Shown here: one piece after another, positions 10,701-20,250 of the stretch | Layout of the letters: the number at the start of each line of letters is the position of its first letter | How positions within the stretch are numbered: the first letter of the stretch is position 1 | Origin: Caldicellulosiruptor owensensis OL | GTDB taxonomy: Bacteria > Bacillota > Thermoanaerobacteria > Caldicellulosiruptorales > Caldicellulosiruptoraceae | Direction of reading: 5' to 3' | Assembly: GCF_000166335.1 (NCBI RefSeq) | Contig: NC_014657.1 | Location: 550,501 to 614,500, forward strand | DNA length: 64,000 nucleotides | The notes under the pieces: model-generated | Database searches by the model: none | Told to the model about the DNA's origin: nothing | The model's input: the letters and a program-made list of their open reading frames with translations, nothing else | Made by a program: the position numbers and the translations under genes

Positions 10701-11168
10701 CCAATTTCCATGTTTGTTGCATACAAGAGCGATGAATTCCCACAGGGCTTTGTGAAGGTTGTTGGTAAAGACCCAGTTTCACTTGAAAGAGCAACAACCA
10801 TTTTAACACCAAAAGTCTATGGAACAGGTAATGTGGCTGTTACATTTAATGTGAAAGTTCCAGTTGGTACAGATGATGATGTTATATACTTGGCAGGTTC
10901 GTTCGGAAAGGCTGGGCTTTTTGACTGGAATCCAGGCGACAAAGATGGCGCAATCGAACTTGTAAAAACAGCGCAAGGAATATATACCGTTACTTTAAAG
11001 CTCAACAACGGTGATACTTTTGAGTACAAATACACAAGAGGCAGCTGGTCGACTGTTGAAAAAGGTGCAAACAAAGAAGAGATAGAAAACAGGAAATTTA
11101 CAGTAAAAGATGATGGTAGTGGAAAGATGACTATAAATGATATTGTTCTAAATTGGGCTGATAAATAA
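7758..11168 (+). CDS. pulA: Secreted type I pullulanase (GH13) with CBM41 and C-terminal starch-binding module
   Basis: The 1,136-residue protein debranches alpha-1,6 bonds in pullulan and starch outside the cell. A signal peptide ends near residue 33. A CBM41-type domain follows ([21 protein letters not shown]), then further beta modules, a CBM48-like domain ([20 protein letters not shown]) and the GH13 barrel. The type I signature YNWGYDP is near residue 567. The nucleophile Asp is about 687 ([10 protein letters not shown]), the acid/base Glu about 716 (IYGEGW) and the transition-state Asp about 803 ([10 protein letters not shown]). The last 110 residues form a CBM20-like module ([20 protein letters not shown] ... 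KYTRGSW) nearly matching the end of the next gene's product. There is no SLH domain, so it is probably released or held indirectly. Confidence 0.95.
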   Translation: MVKYFESKRFISLLMVVLFIATLIFPISILGADEKTTLIIHYYRYNGDYQGWNLWIWPVEPVGAEGKAYEFTSKDDFGVKAVVELPGKVTKVGIIVRKGNWEAKDVAFDRFISGISGSKEVWLIEGEEQIYTSQPQKTPKMTAFVDGLNTIVVRLAKKADILSNNKTQGFKVTAFYDEVPIKKVEPVLPKINKNFKPEDAGYELIDGGTKVRFILKPGAGDFKFTDTSGKLDVYVSGTMNDWGGTASSEGKYKPLPAWKMTWNAQKGYYELVKELGKDGVVIGAKFKFTSWDGTSAKWYPDGMGNDKVIEELYTGNEKITKVDTFKITTEDELEPQVPYVVSKDGFKPTVAQARNILDNPKYYYKGNDLGCTYTKAYSAFRLWAPTAIGVVLRLYDDYKTTKYKEYEMEQSVNGTWYLKINGDLKGKYYQYEVWHASNSITDDTIRKYVVPDPYSRATSANSERTLIFDPKDTNPVGWEKDTFVTLKNQEDAIIYETHVRDFTIDASSGIRPEFRGKYLGFTQTGTKGPNGVKTGIDHLKELGITHVHLLPTYDFGSVDETNTDKGYNWGYDPVLYQNVEGSYATNPNTIARIKEYKQMVMALHKAGIGIIQDVVFNHTFQIGDAKFSIFDKVVPGYFYRKDKDGNYSNSSGCGNEIATEKPMVRKFIIDTLTYLTKEYHIDGFRFDLMAAIDRVTMAKAQEEVRKINPSAVIYGEGWLAGSTPLDSSLRMEIGSFNQAGLHIGLFNDRIREAIRGNLDNESKGFMQGNYSYRLDDLKRGIQGGLGDFATDPDECINYVSAHDNLTLWDKLQKSVPNEPDYIKDKMGRLANAIVLTAQGVPFLHGGVEFNRTKFMNHNSYNAGDKINKYDWNLKVKWYNTFKYYQGLIALRKAHPAFRMTTAEDIQKYLTFIQTPKGTLGFRLTYPKDTWNDIIVVYNSTKKVQEITLPGGNWVVVANGDEVGTTPIKKFTNYVTGKALVAPISMFVAYKSDEFPQGFVKVVGKDPVSLERATTILTPKVYGTGNVAVTFNVKVPVGTDDDVIYLAGSFGKAGLFDWNPGDKDGAIELVKTAQGIYTVTLKLNNGDTFEYKYTRGSWSTVEKGANKEEIENRKFTVKDDGSGKMTINDIVLNWADK

Positions 11169-11182
11169 AAATTCATGCTTTT

Positions 11183-11228
11183 CCCCACCTTGCACATTAA
11201 ATCAGAGCAAAATTTGTGCAAGGTGGGG
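11183..11228 (+). terminator. Strong hairpin after pulA
   Basis: CCCCACCTTGCACA pairs perfectly with TGTGCAAGGTGGGG (14 bp) around an 18-base loop. No T-run follows, so it may also act as a 3' stabiliser with read-through into the next gene. Confidence 0.7.
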
Positions 11229-11265
11229 GTTACATAAATCTAAATAAAATGGAGGTGGAGAAAAT

Positions 11266-14200
11266 ATGAAAAAGAATTTAAAAAGGTTTCTTGCTCTGTT
11301 GGTAAGTTTTGCGTTTGTCTTTTCATTAGTTTTAAACATTCTACCTCAACAGGCAAGAGCAGCAGATGTTATAAAAATTGTAGGTAACTGGCCAGATGCA
11401 GGTAATTGGAATTTTGATGTATCCACAATTGTTCTGAGTGAGACATCAACTCCGGGACTTTATTATGGAGAATATACATTTCAGACAGGTGGCACTTATG
11501 AGTTTAAAGCAGTTATAAACGGCAGTATTTGGTGCACAGGCGTTCCTAAAACAAGCAATGACAACTCAAATATTTCTATTACTGTTTCGTCTGGTGAGAC
11601 GGTAAAATTCTGGTTTTTTAAAAATTCTCAACTTGTGATTGATAGTATTCATTTTCCCAATGGGTTACAGGATATAGCAGGGCAATATTCTTTTAAGTTT
11701 GTTGGTGTAAATAATGAGTGGGATCCAAATGACAATAAATATCAGTTTGTGAGGGTACCTGATGCTGTATATACCTACTTTTACGATAATACCCAAAATG
11801 ATTTTACAATACCATGGGGGTTTAAGATTATAATTGGTGGATTTAGAGATCTTTCTTGGGCATGGAACGGTGCCAAGGAAGGTTCAAATATTAAATTCAA
11901 AGAGGGTGGAGATAACATTGATTTAAACCAATTGAAAGAAACAAATGGTAATTTGCTCAAAACAAAGTTTTATCTTGATATCTTAAATGGTTGGCTCTTT
12001 ACAGAGAAAGACTTGACAAATATTCAACCACTTGACTTTGCAAATAACAGCTCTGTAATTGGTGGAAATTCAATTCATCTTGCATGGGTACCATATACAC
12101 CAAATGCGAATCCACTTTCAGCCAAGCTTTACTATAAAATAGTTGATGTGAGTAACAACAGTGAATTGATTAGCCTCACTGATTACAGCACAAGCAACAG
12201 GATAGATATCCCAAGAGAATGGATAGGGAAGACAATTAAAATTGTTGCAAATACGCAAATAGGCGAAATAACAGGACCTAATGTTGAATTTGCTTTGAAT
12301 GTAGTGGATTTACCACAAGATCAAATAGTTGCAGCAGCAAATTATATCACTTATAACTGCATCGATGAAACCTTTTTAAAATTGGCAGAAGGTGATAGTT
12401 TCCAGAGTATAACTTCAAATTTCTCGGTTGTTACATCATACGTTTATGAGGTTGTGTATGAAGGAAATAGCTATCCTTTGACGTTTGCTATTGATTGGGA
12501 AAGCAGCAATTCAGATATATTAGCAGTTAATGGAGCTACAGTCACAGTTACAAGGCCTACACTGGGTGACCTTCAGGTTGATTTGAAGGCAAAAGCAAGA
12601 TTTGGCTCTGGTGTAGCAGATGGGCAAAAAACCTTCACTCTTACGGTAAAGAAATTTTTATTAGGAGTAGATGGGGGTATACCTGTAACATTCAATGTGA
12701 CCGTACCTGATTACACTCCGGCTGGTGATAACCTATACATTGCAGGAGATTTCAAAACAAATAAACTACCATACTGGGACCCGGCAGGAATTAAGCTTAT
12801 GAAAACTGGGGATAAAACCTACAGTGTCACATTATATCTTCCGCAAGGAGCTGTGATTGAGTATAAATATACACGAGGAAATTGGTCAAAAGTTGAAAAA
12901 AACGCGTATGGGCAAGAAATTCCGAACAGGGTATTGATTGTTACAGGACCAAGTATGACAAAAAGTGATGTAGTTGAAGCGTTTGCTGACCTTGGACCGA
13001 CAAAGCAAGGAGGGCTTCCATCAATTAATTTAGTTATTAATCTTCCTCAACAGACTGTAATTGATACAGGTGATGGTGGAAAGGTAATAAAAGCGGAAGG
13101 CGGTGCCATTTCAGTTGCAAATAGTAAGAATGCTGTTTTGATAGACAGTCGTAGTGTATTAAATGCTATTATAAAAGGTGAAAATTATTCTATAGCTGTG
13201 AAAAGTTCTCAACAAGCTTATCCAGTAGTAAATATTGAAAGACAAGCGGTGGAAACTTTAAAAGAAAAGGGAGTAAAAAGGATAGAGATAAAATATCCTG
13301 ACACATCAGTTTTTGTTGATATATATAAGTCAGTGGCGAGTGACATTCAAGTTCAAGCATTTCAGTCTTCCAAAGAAGAAATTAAAACAGCTGAATCACT
13401 GCTTTTAAAAAATGTTGATGATTATACAACTGTAAAAATCATAGCTATGAAAGAGTTTAAAATAATAAGAGGAGAAGAGCTTGATACTTCGTCGAATACT
13501 ATCTATGTGTTTAAGTTCAATTCTCCTGTGGAAGATGGAGTTGTACCATGCATAATAAATAATGATAATATAACACCAGTGAAAGATTATTACACAGAAG
13601 ATAGCTACTTAGTTGTTAAAGCTAAAGGTAGTCAAAAAATTGCTTTTGCAAAGGTAGAGAAAAAATTTGATGATAGTGACTCGCTCAGCCACGAGGTTGC
13701 TACACTAGTGAGCCTCGGTCTTGTTACAGGGGACAATACAAACAGGATTAATCTGGACAGACCGATTTCTCGAGCTGAGTTAGCAGCACTTATTGGAAAG
13801 GCTTTTGACTTGTATCAAAGATATTACAGAAATTACTTTGCAGATGTATCAAAATATGACTGGTATGCTCCATATGCAGAAGCCCTCAAGGAGAAGGGTA
13901 TCCTGGATGGATATAACAACAGGTTCAATCCTAAAGGTCTTGTAACAAGAGAACAATTAGCTAAAATTGCTGTAAATATAGCTGAGCGATATATAAGCAA
14001 AGAACAACAGCCAAAAACAATTGCAGATTTTGATAAAATTTCTTTATGGGCAAAAGAATATGTCCAAAAAGCATTGGCATATGAAATTATGAGTATAGAT
14101 GATGAAGGAAATTTCAGACCACAGGACTATGCTACAAGGGAAGAGGTATTTAACACAATTTATAATCTAATAGTTGTGAAAAACAAAAATCTAAAGGATT

Positions 14201-14559
14201 ATATAACTGCTGATTTAAAACCATATGGTGTTGAGGTAACATTCAAAGTTAAAGTTCCACAAAATACACCGGATGATAACATTCATATTGCTGGAACATT
14301 TAGTGCAATAGGTTATAGTGATTGGAATCCTTCTGATAACAATTTGAAGCTTTCAAAGAATGCAGATGGTACTTATTCAATCACAATGTATATTCCTGAA
14401 GGAACAACCATTGAGTACAAATATGTCAGAGGCGAGTGGAGCAAGGTAGAAAAAGGACCAAATGGTGAGGAAGTATCAAATAGAAGTGTAACAATTAAAA
14501 AAGGAGCAGATAACAAAATGCTCATTGAAGATACTGTTTCTAAGTGGGCAGATAAATAG
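11266..14559 (+). CDS. SLH-anchored, non-catalytic starch-binding surface protein
   Basis: The 1,097-residue protein has a signal peptide (cleavage near ARAAD). Two N-terminal beta modules resemble those in amylases and pullulanases (IVGNWPDAGNWNFDVSTIVL; FKFVGVNNEWDPND). An Ig-like region and a first CBM20-like domain follow at about residues 470-580 (VTFNVTVPDYTPAGDNLYIA ... EYKYTRGNW). A linker and three SLH motifs lie at about 810-975 (DRPISRAELAALIGKAF is in the first). A second CBM20-like domain closes the protein (VTFKVKVPQNTPDDNIHIAG). No glycosidase domain is seen. The likely job is to hold starch granules or oligosaccharides at the S-layer near the pullulanase. A GGAGGTGGAG ribosome site precedes the ATG. 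Confidence 0.85.
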   Translation: MKKNLKRFLALLVSFAFVFSLVLNILPQQARAADVIKIVGNWPDAGNWNFDVSTIVLSETSTPGLYYGEYTFQTGGTYEFKAVINGSIWCTGVPKTSNDNSNISITVSSGETVKFWFFKNSQLVIDSIHFPNGLQDIAGQYSFKFVGVNNEWDPNDNKYQFVRVPDAVYTYFYDNTQNDFTIPWGFKIIIGGFRDLSWAWNGAKEGSNIKFKEGGDNIDLNQLKETNGNLLKTKFYLDILNGWLFTEKDLTNIQPLDFANNSSVIGGNSIHLAWVPYTPNANPLSAKLYYKIVDVSNNSELISLTDYSTSNRIDIPREWIGKTIKIVANTQIGEITGPNVEFALNVVDLPQDQIVAAANYITYNCIDETFLKLAEGDSFQSITSNFSVVTSYVYEVVYEGNSYPLTFAIDWESSNSDILAVNGATVTVTRPTLGDLQVDLKAKARFGSGVADGQKTFTLTVKKFLLGVDGGIPVTFNVTVPDYTPAGDNLYIAGDFKTNKLPYWDPAGIKLMKTGDKTYSVTLYLPQGAVIEYKYTRGNWSKVEKNAYGQEIPNRVLIVTGPSMTKSDVVEAFADLGPTKQGGLPSINLVINLPQQTVIDTGDGGKVIKAEGGAISVANSKNAVLIDSRSVLNAIIKGENYSIAVKSSQQAYPVVNIERQAVETLKEKGVKRIEIKYPDTSVFVDIYKSVASDIQVQAFQSSKEEIKTAESLLLKNVDDYTTVKIIAMKEFKIIRGEELDTSSNTIYVFKFNSPVEDGVVPCIINNDNITPVKDYYTEDSYLVVKAKGSQKIAFAKVEKKFDDSDSLSHEVATLVSLGLVTGDNTNRINLDRPISRAELAALIGKAFDLYQRYYRNYFADVSKYDWYAPYAEALKEKGILDGYNNRFNPKGLVTREQLAKIAVNIAERYISKEQQPKTIADFDKISLWAKEYVQKALAYEIMSIDDEGNFRPQDYATREEVFNTIYNLIVVKNKNLKDYITADLKPYGVEVTFKVKVPQNTPDDNIHIAGTFSAIGYSDWNPSDNNLKLSKNADGTYSITMYIPEGTTIEYKYVRGEWSKVEKGPNGEEVSNRSVTIKKGADNKMLIEDTVSKWADK

Positions 14560-14582
14560 GGCAATATTTTGTGATTTTGAGG

Positions 14583-14614
14583 GATAGGATTGAGAGGTAC
14601 CTCTCAATCCTATC
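14583..14614. terminator. Perfect 32-bp palindrome downstream of the starch-binding protein gene
   Basis: GATAGGATTGAGAGGT is followed directly by its reverse complement, giving up to 16 bp of stem with the central bases acting as the loop. Only a weak T-rich tail follows (TTGCTATTTAA). Confidence 0.7.
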
Positions 14615-14688
14615 TTGCTATTTAAAAAGTGATTAAAATAATTTCTAAAGACTTCTACAGTATATAAAAGTGAAGGTGTGAATGCCAT

Positions 14689-16643
14689 ATGAAGTTTTTC
14701 AAAAATATATCTGAGAGATTAAAAGAGTACGTAAAAAACAAATTAAATTTTGCAAAAGTAACAAGTTTCTTGCTTATTGTTTTGTTTGCATATTTGATAG
14801 TATTTTCTACATATTCTGTGGCTAAAAACATAGCTGTTTCAGCGGAATTGAAATCAGCAAAAAACATTGTAGCATCTGTTAACAAGTATTTGGAGTACAA
14901 ACTTAACTTAGTTGAGGTTCAGGCTGATTCATTTGCCAGCAATCCGCAGGTGATAAAATTAGTGACACAATACGACAGTCTTGATGATTATGAAAAATAC
15001 GCAATTGATAATGCAATTCAGCAATATCTTAATGCTATTTCAGATACTGCAAAAGTTATTTCATTTATCTTATATATTCCAAAGCATCCTAATATAACTC
15101 CCCAATTGAGAGGGCAAAGTCCTTACAATGTGAATTATATAGGGCAAAATAGAAATTTAATAAGTCAATTAAAAGAGGAAGGCTGGGGAAATCTCCCGTC
15201 TGATTTAGAGATTAAATTTGGAGCTGATAAAGATACAGTAAATCAATCCATTTGTTATTTTAAGTGGATTGGAGATAAAAACAAAAAGAGGGAATAGTAA
15301 TATTTGGAGTTAGCTTTGAATTGCTTAACGAATTGTTGGATGAAGCTTATGGTAGCAGTGCTGATGAATTTTTGCTTGTTTCTAATGAAAAAGTTGTTTA
15401 TAGCAAGACAAAAATAAGCTTGAATGCGGTAAAGCATATTGGATTAGATGAATTTATTGTAAAAGATAAGAAGTTAATTTATCGCTATAGAGTAGCAAAT
15501 TTTCCGTTGGATATATATGTGGCAAAACAAGTTGAATTCAAAGGTTTAACATATATTCCTTTTATAATATTTTTATTTATAACATTATTGGCATGGAGAA
15601 TTCTATCTATGATAATAAAAAACATAAAGAAGGAACTAACAGCAATTGAAACATATATGAATACATTGCAACCGACAAACGAAATAAAGTTATTAAATGA
15701 GTTTTACAACTCTGCTCAAGAATTGATTGAAACTAAGGAAGAAATTTCAAGGATGAATGTTGACATAACCAAAAAGTTTAGCGTATATTTGGAGAATGCA
15801 TTAAAAAGTGTTAATATAATGATTGAAGAAATTCGTGGTATTGAAGGCAATCTGGGAAGTATAGATGGGATATGGTATAAAATGAAAGAATTATTTTTAA
15901 GCATCTCAGACAATATAAATAAAATAATGGTAACAGAAGATAAATTTTCTAAACGTTTTATTGAAGATAATCAAAAAATTCAAGAAGAAGCAGAGAAATT
16001 GAGAGACATTATTAGTGATTATAAACATAAGATAGAGGATATAATAAATAAGAAAAAGATGGCATTGACTAAGATAGATCGAATTTCCACGCAACTTGAA
16101 AAGCTAAAGGAATTAGAGAATTTCAATAGACAGAACATAAATTCAGTTGAACAACTGGACATAATATCGCTAAATTCTATAATAAAAACAGCAAAAGAGG
16201 AATCAAACAGGACATTAAATATGATTAGTCAGCAGTTGATTTATCAAACGAAATTATTAAAGTCGGATTTAGTAAACATTACAAAAATAATTCAAAATAT
16301 AATAAAAAGTACGCCTTCTATATCAAAATATAACAACATTATGAATAACATAGATTTATACACAAATTATGACATGCATTTTGATGAAATAAAAAGAGTA
16401 TTACATGAAATGTCAGAAAATGTTATAGAAGTTAACGATAAAACTAAACAACAAAAAGATGTTTTAAGAAAGATGATAGACAACTATAACATAGCGTTTG
16501 ATGAGATTACAAACATGAAAGATTATTTTTATGAGCTTACAAGTAGTTTAAGAGCATATAGAACATCTGTAGATGGTCTGAAAAACCAGCTGGAAGAAAT
16601 AATGGAGATAATAACAAAGTTAAGAAAGCATTGGAGTGAATAA
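14689..16643 (+). pseudogene. Membrane receptor-like coiled-coil protein, single-base frameshift
   Basis: Two frames form one protein. The first (14689-15297) has a membrane helix at about residues 25-45 and an extracytoplasmic Cache-like region. The second continues from about 15285 (KEGIVIFGVSFELLNELLDE), has a second membrane helix (YIPFIIFLFITLLAWRILSM) and a long helical cytoplasmic part. The break is in AACAAAAAGAGG: one extra A would restore a single frame of about 650 residues. The layout is that of a chemoreceptor, but the conserved tip (normally like TNLLALNAAIEAARAGE) is represented only by DIISLNSIIKTAKEES. No kinase, GGDEF or HTH domain is present. It could be a true pseudogene, a sequencing error or a recoded gene. 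It ends 2 bases before the next, similar gene. Confidence 0.75.
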
Positions 16644-16645
16644 GA

Positions 16646-18550
16646 ATGGTAGGCACGTCAAGACTTTTAAGGAGACAAGTAGCAGGATTTTTGTTTTTTT
16701 TGTATACAATTTTGTTGATTGTTTCGATATTAACAAATTATGCTGTTCCCAAAAGGACTTTAGAAAAAGAACTTAAAAAAAGCTTTGAAGGTGATGCTAA
16801 GGCAATAGCTGAGCAATTTGAAAGTTATTTCAAGTTTGTGAATGACATGCTTTTGTCGTTTTCATTAAATAGAGAGGTTTCAAGAATTCTTACTTTGCCT
16901 CAGGAAGATGCTAAAAGTAAAGATAATATAGCGTCGTATGAAATAATACTTTCAAGCTTAAAAGATGCAGCTCAGCGATTGGGTGGAGCCTTGTATCTCC
17001 ATGTTAAAGATACTTATTTGTTTGCAAATCTTAGAGGAGAAATTGGGAATGCTAAGTATGAAGAACTTGCTATGTTAGAAAAAGTTGCTTCTATAGAAGC
17101 AGATATTCCGCTTACTGTATATTCTGACAAGGATAAATTAGTGTTTGAAATGCCAGTCTTGAATTTTATGACTTTTAGTAAGATTGGAGAAATATATCTT
17201 GTAGTGAATAAAGCAAGTATATTGCAAAATATACTCAAAACCTATGAACACTATCAGTTTGTTGTAAAAACAAAAAACGGGGAAGTGTTAATAAGCAAGG
17301 GAAAAGCAAGCAGAGAACAATTTGTATATTCGCAAAATGTAGTTGGTGGCAATTTTAACTTGTCTGTAGGTGGTGCTAAAGACTATATATTCAGACAAAT
17401 AAGCTTTGTTCGATGGTTATTTTTGATACTAACTTTTATATCAATGATCTTTATTATTGTACTATCATTGTTTATTTCCAACGTTGTAGTTAATCCTTTA
17501 AAAGGATTGGAACAATTATTCAAAAAAATAAAGCAGAAAGATTTGAGTGTTGAGAAAAAGATAAGTCAAATAAATGATGAAATAGACAAAATTTATAATT
17601 CCTTCTTTAGAATTCTACAATCCCTAAAAAAGCCGATAATGTATTTTAATGAAATAACAAATAATCCAAATATATCCAAAAGCAAATTTGAAAATGTGAT
17701 TCAACAGAGTGAAGATATAAACAAAGAGATTAATGAAAAATCAATAAAATTTTTAAATTCATTGGAAAGGCAGAGAGATTGTTTGAAAGTTTTAAGTGAA
17801 AGCATGGACATGTATATGCATAACCTGGAAGATATCAAAGTATATTTACTGAATCAAAGTAATAGATTAAAGACATTAGATAGTTTATGTAGTTCATTTA
17901 AGTTAGAGGTAAGAAAAATAGAAAATTATACTGATGAGATCGAAGAAATATTGTTTCACTATAATAATATTGTTAGCGATTTAAGCAATAAGATAAAAGA
18001 ATTAATAAAGTTAGCCGACAATTCTGGAAGATTAGCAAGAGGATTAAAAATAGTGCAAATTTCAGTTAAAATAGAGTTGATGAATAACAAAATTGCAAAT
18101 TTTATAGATATTTCAGCACTTGAAAAACTAATAAGCGGTATAGAACAACTAATTACAAGATTTTATGATGTGCTAAAAAATATTGATGATATAAATCAAG
18201 ATGTTATAAGGGAAATTTGGAATCTACACAGTGATTTAAAAAGAGACGAAGATTTACAAGAACAATTTTTGTCGATACTAAACAAGATGGAAAGCAACAT
18301 TTTGGGAGTGTACCAAAAAATTAATGATGTAATTAATGAAATTGATACATTGAAGTCAAAGATTCAAGAAGTTAACAATGAGATTGCTATTGACATTGCA
18401 AAACTAAATAATACCAAAAATAATGTTCAGCAAGTGCTGACTGATTGTTTTTCAATAAAAGAAAATATAGAACACATGATGAATGAAATTGCAAAGGTTG
18501 AACAACTTGCAAAAGAAATAAAAGAATATGCATCTGCTTATAAGCTTTAA
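16646..18550 (+). CDS. Chemoreceptor-like transmembrane coiled-coil protein lacking the canonical signalling tip
   Basis: The 634-residue protein has a membrane helix at about residues 10-30 and an extracytoplasmic domain at about 35-250 with Cache/PDC-like character (KSFEGDAKAIAEQFESYF ... YFKFVNDMLLSFSLN). A second membrane helix follows (WLFLILTFISMIFIIVLSLF), then a HAMP-like segment (VVNPLKGLEQLFKKIKQKDL) and about 320 residues of coiled coil. At the place expected for the chemoreceptor hairpin it reads LKIVQISVKIELMNNKI, a poor match to the near-universal tip that binds CheA/CheW. It is probably cotranscribed with the related frameshifted gene upstream. It may sense surface or carbohydrate signals, but no function is established. 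A weak GGAGTGAATAAG site precedes the ATG. Confidence 0.8.
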   Translation: MVGTSRLLRRQVAGFLFFLYTILLIVSILTNYAVPKRTLEKELKKSFEGDAKAIAEQFESYFKFVNDMLLSFSLNREVSRILTLPQEDAKSKDNIASYEIILSSLKDAAQRLGGALYLHVKDTYLFANLRGEIGNAKYEELAMLEKVASIEADIPLTVYSDKDKLVFEMPVLNFMTFSKIGEIYLVVNKASILQNILKTYEHYQFVVKTKNGEVLISKGKASREQFVYSQNVVGGNFNLSVGGAKDYIFRQISFVRWLFLILTFISMIFIIVLSLFISNVVVNPLKGLEQLFKKIKQKDLSVEKKISQINDEIDKIYNSFFRILQSLKKPIMYFNEITNNPNISKSKFENVIQQSEDINKEINEKSIKFLNSLERQRDCLKVLSESMDMYMHNLEDIKVYLLNQSNRLKTLDSLCSSFKLEVRKIENYTDEIEEILFHYNNIVSDLSNKIKELIKLADNSGRLARGLKIVQISVKIELMNNKIANFIDISALEKLISGIEQLITRFYDVLKNIDDINQDVIREIWNLHSDLKRDEDLQEQFLSILNKMESNILGVYQKINDVINEIDTLKSKIQEVNNEIAIDIAKLNNTKNNVQQVLTDCFSIKENIEHMMNEIAKVEQLAKEIKEYASAYKL

Positions 18551-18558
18551 AGAAAAAA

Positions 18559-18591
18559 GAAGGCTGTCCAACTTATTATTGGACAGCCTTC
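18559..18591. terminator. Bidirectional terminator between convergent genes
   Basis: GAAGGCTGTCCAA pairs perfectly with TTGGACAGCCTTC (13 bp, 7-base loop). An A-rich flank on the left and TATTTAATT on the right let it serve both the receptor gene and the minus-strand glycosylase gene. Confidence 0.88.
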
Positions 18592-18598
18592 TATTTAA

Positions 18599-19303
18599 TT
18601 AATTTTCATCTAAATAATTACAAATCAATCTTAAACAGCATTTGTTACAAATTGGCTTTTTGCTTTTACAAATTTCTTTGCAATGCTTTACAATAAGTGC
18701 ATGAAACTCATTAAAAAACTTGGTTTGAGGAGTCAGTTTGGCCATAATAATTGCTTGTAAATCACTATATGATATTTTTTCACTTTCTATTAAACCCAGC
18801 CTATAAAAAAGTCTTTTTGTATAACTGTCTACCACAAAGATGGGTTTTTCAGCACCGTACAAAATTATGCTATCAGCTGTTTCAAATCCTATACCTTTTT
18901 GAGAAAGCAAAGCCTTTCTCAAACTTGAGATATCAAGAGCAAACAATTTTTCTAAGTCAGAGTTAAATTCTCTTTTCAAAAAGTTGCAAAATTCCTTCAA
19001 CCTTTTGGCTTTTTGGTTATAATAACCTGCTGGTTTGATTAATTCAGCCAGCTTCTCATCAGGAGTTTGCAGAATTCCTTCAACTGAGAGAATATTTGCT
19101 CTTTTCAGATTGCAAATAGCCTTTTCAGCAGAGTTCCAAGAAATATTTTGAGCTAAGATTGCGCCTATGACCATTTCAAATTTGGTTTCGGCAGGCCACC
19201 AGTTCTGTGGTCCCCAAAATTCATAAAGCTTGTTATAAATATTGTAAAGAAATTGCGAAATGTCAGGTGAAAAAACTGATTTTTTAATGTCTTCTTGTTT
19301 CAT
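18599..19303 (-). CDS. Endonuclease III-like HhH-GPD DNA glycosylase, probably monofunctional
   Basis: The 234-residue protein has the HhH-GPD fold: MVIGAILAQNISWNSAEKAI, the helix-hairpin-helix KGIGFETADSIILYG, the catalytic aspartate in FVVDSYTKR, and a C-terminal cysteine cluster (CKEICKSKKPICNKCC) that would hold a 4Fe-4S cluster. In endonuclease III the hairpin reads GVGRKTA with the lyase lysine. Here the equivalent is GIGFETA with glutamate, so AP-lyase activity is not expected. This matches MagIII/Mig-type base-excision glycosylases that remove alkylated or mismatched bases. It is downstream of, and 9 bases from, the hypothetical gene on the same strand. Confidence 0.85.
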   Translation of the reverse strand: MKQEDIKKSVFSPDISQFLYNIYNKLYEFWGPQNWWPAETKFEMVIGAILAQNISWNSAEKAICNLKRANILSVEGILQTPDEKLAELIKPAGYYNQKAKRLKEFCNFLKREFNSDLEKLFALDISSLRKALLSQKGIGFETADSIILYGAEKPIFVVDSYTKRLFYRLGLIESEKISYSDLQAIIMAKLTPQTKFFNEFHALIVKHCKEICKSKKPICNKCCLRLICNYLDEN

Positions 19304-19312
19304 AGCGTCTTT

Positions 19313-20023
19313 CTAATCCTCTTCTCCTTTCTTTATCACAGTGAATTTATAAACTGACTTTAAAAATACATTGAAAAAGTCATTTGGACTGTGGTCTTTT
19401 ATCACAGATAAAAGCGAATATTCTTCTGGCTTCTTGTTTCTGTCAACAAAGATTGTAATAACAATCATATTACCCTCAATTAGAGAATTTTTGCTACTAT
19501 CAATCTTTTCTAAAGGATAATACATTACAGCTGCGTTTATATACTTTGATTTAAGGTCAATCTTTTCAATATACACATCATAAATTCCTTTTTCGAATAC
19601 ACTAGACATAAAAATTTGTGACTTGATAAAAGTTATAACGGGATTGTAATATTTCATTTCAGATTGAGATACCTTATTTTTATAATAAATTTTTTGAGTT
19701 GTTTTTCCATCCGAGTTTTTACTACTCACAATATATATTGAGTCTGAAACCTTTTGAGTATAAACAGCGTCTGAAATGATAACATTTTCAGTTTGCTGCG
19801 GATTTTCGTACATCTTAGAGTAAACAGCAGTCGGAAGCTGTGTGTTTTTATCAGAGTTTTTCGGAGCAGTTATATAATATTGACGGTTTGAAGAGGTTTG
19901 AACCTCATCCTTCAGTTTAACGCTATTTACAATGGCAGTTATGATATACATAGGCACAAGCAGAAACGCAAGAATTGTGAAGATTTTTACAATTGACTTA
20001 TTCATAATATATAATCTCCCCAA
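19313..20023 (-). CDS. Hypothetical membrane-anchored protein
   Basis: Not recognised. The frame encodes 236 residues. An internal ATG at 20005 (MNKSIVKIFTILAFLLVPMY) is the more natural start, giving one N-terminal membrane helix and an extracytoplasmic domain of about 195 residues. That domain is rich in Ser, Lys, Tyr and beta-branched residues, with no cysteines and no recognised motif. The single anchor without a lipobox suggests a protein held on the outer face of the membrane. It is probably cotranscribed with the glycosylase gene. Confidence 0.6.
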   Translation of the reverse strand: MGRLYIMNKSIVKIFTILAFLLVPMYIITAIVNSVKLKDEVQTSSNRQYYITAPKNSDKNTQLPTAVYSKMYENPQQTENVIISDAVYTQKVSDSIYIVSSKNSDGKTTQKIYYKNKVSQSEMKYYNPVITFIKSQIFMSSVFEKGIYDVYIEKIDLKSKYINAAVMYYPLEKIDSSKNSLIEGNMIVITIFVDRNKKPEEYSLLSVIKDHSPNDFFNVFLKSVYKFTVIKKGEED

Positions 20024-20250
20024 TTTATAAATTATGGTTCATAAATAAATTATAAAGCATTTCAATTAAAAAATCAGCTTAGAAAAGCGTAAATCAATTT
20101 ATGGATATTTAACAAAACAAATAGTTAATGTTCAGTGATAACCATAATAAAAAATATACTAACAATTTTGATTGACAAGGCTATTTTTATTGCAAAATAG
20201 ATAAAACATTAAAAAATCAAAGAAGGATTTTTAAAAATTATAGCGAAATA

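Noticed and set aside
15276-15297. Programmed -1 ribosomal frameshift in the receptor-like gene
   Set aside because: C-AAA-AAG is a poor slippery heptamer, and no clear stimulatory Shine-Dalgarno or stem-loop was found; a simple one-base deletion explains it.
20172-20203. TTGACA at 20172 as -35 of the xylan operon promoter
   Set aside because: No acceptable -10 lies 16-18 bases downstream; the TATAAT next to the operator is better placed.
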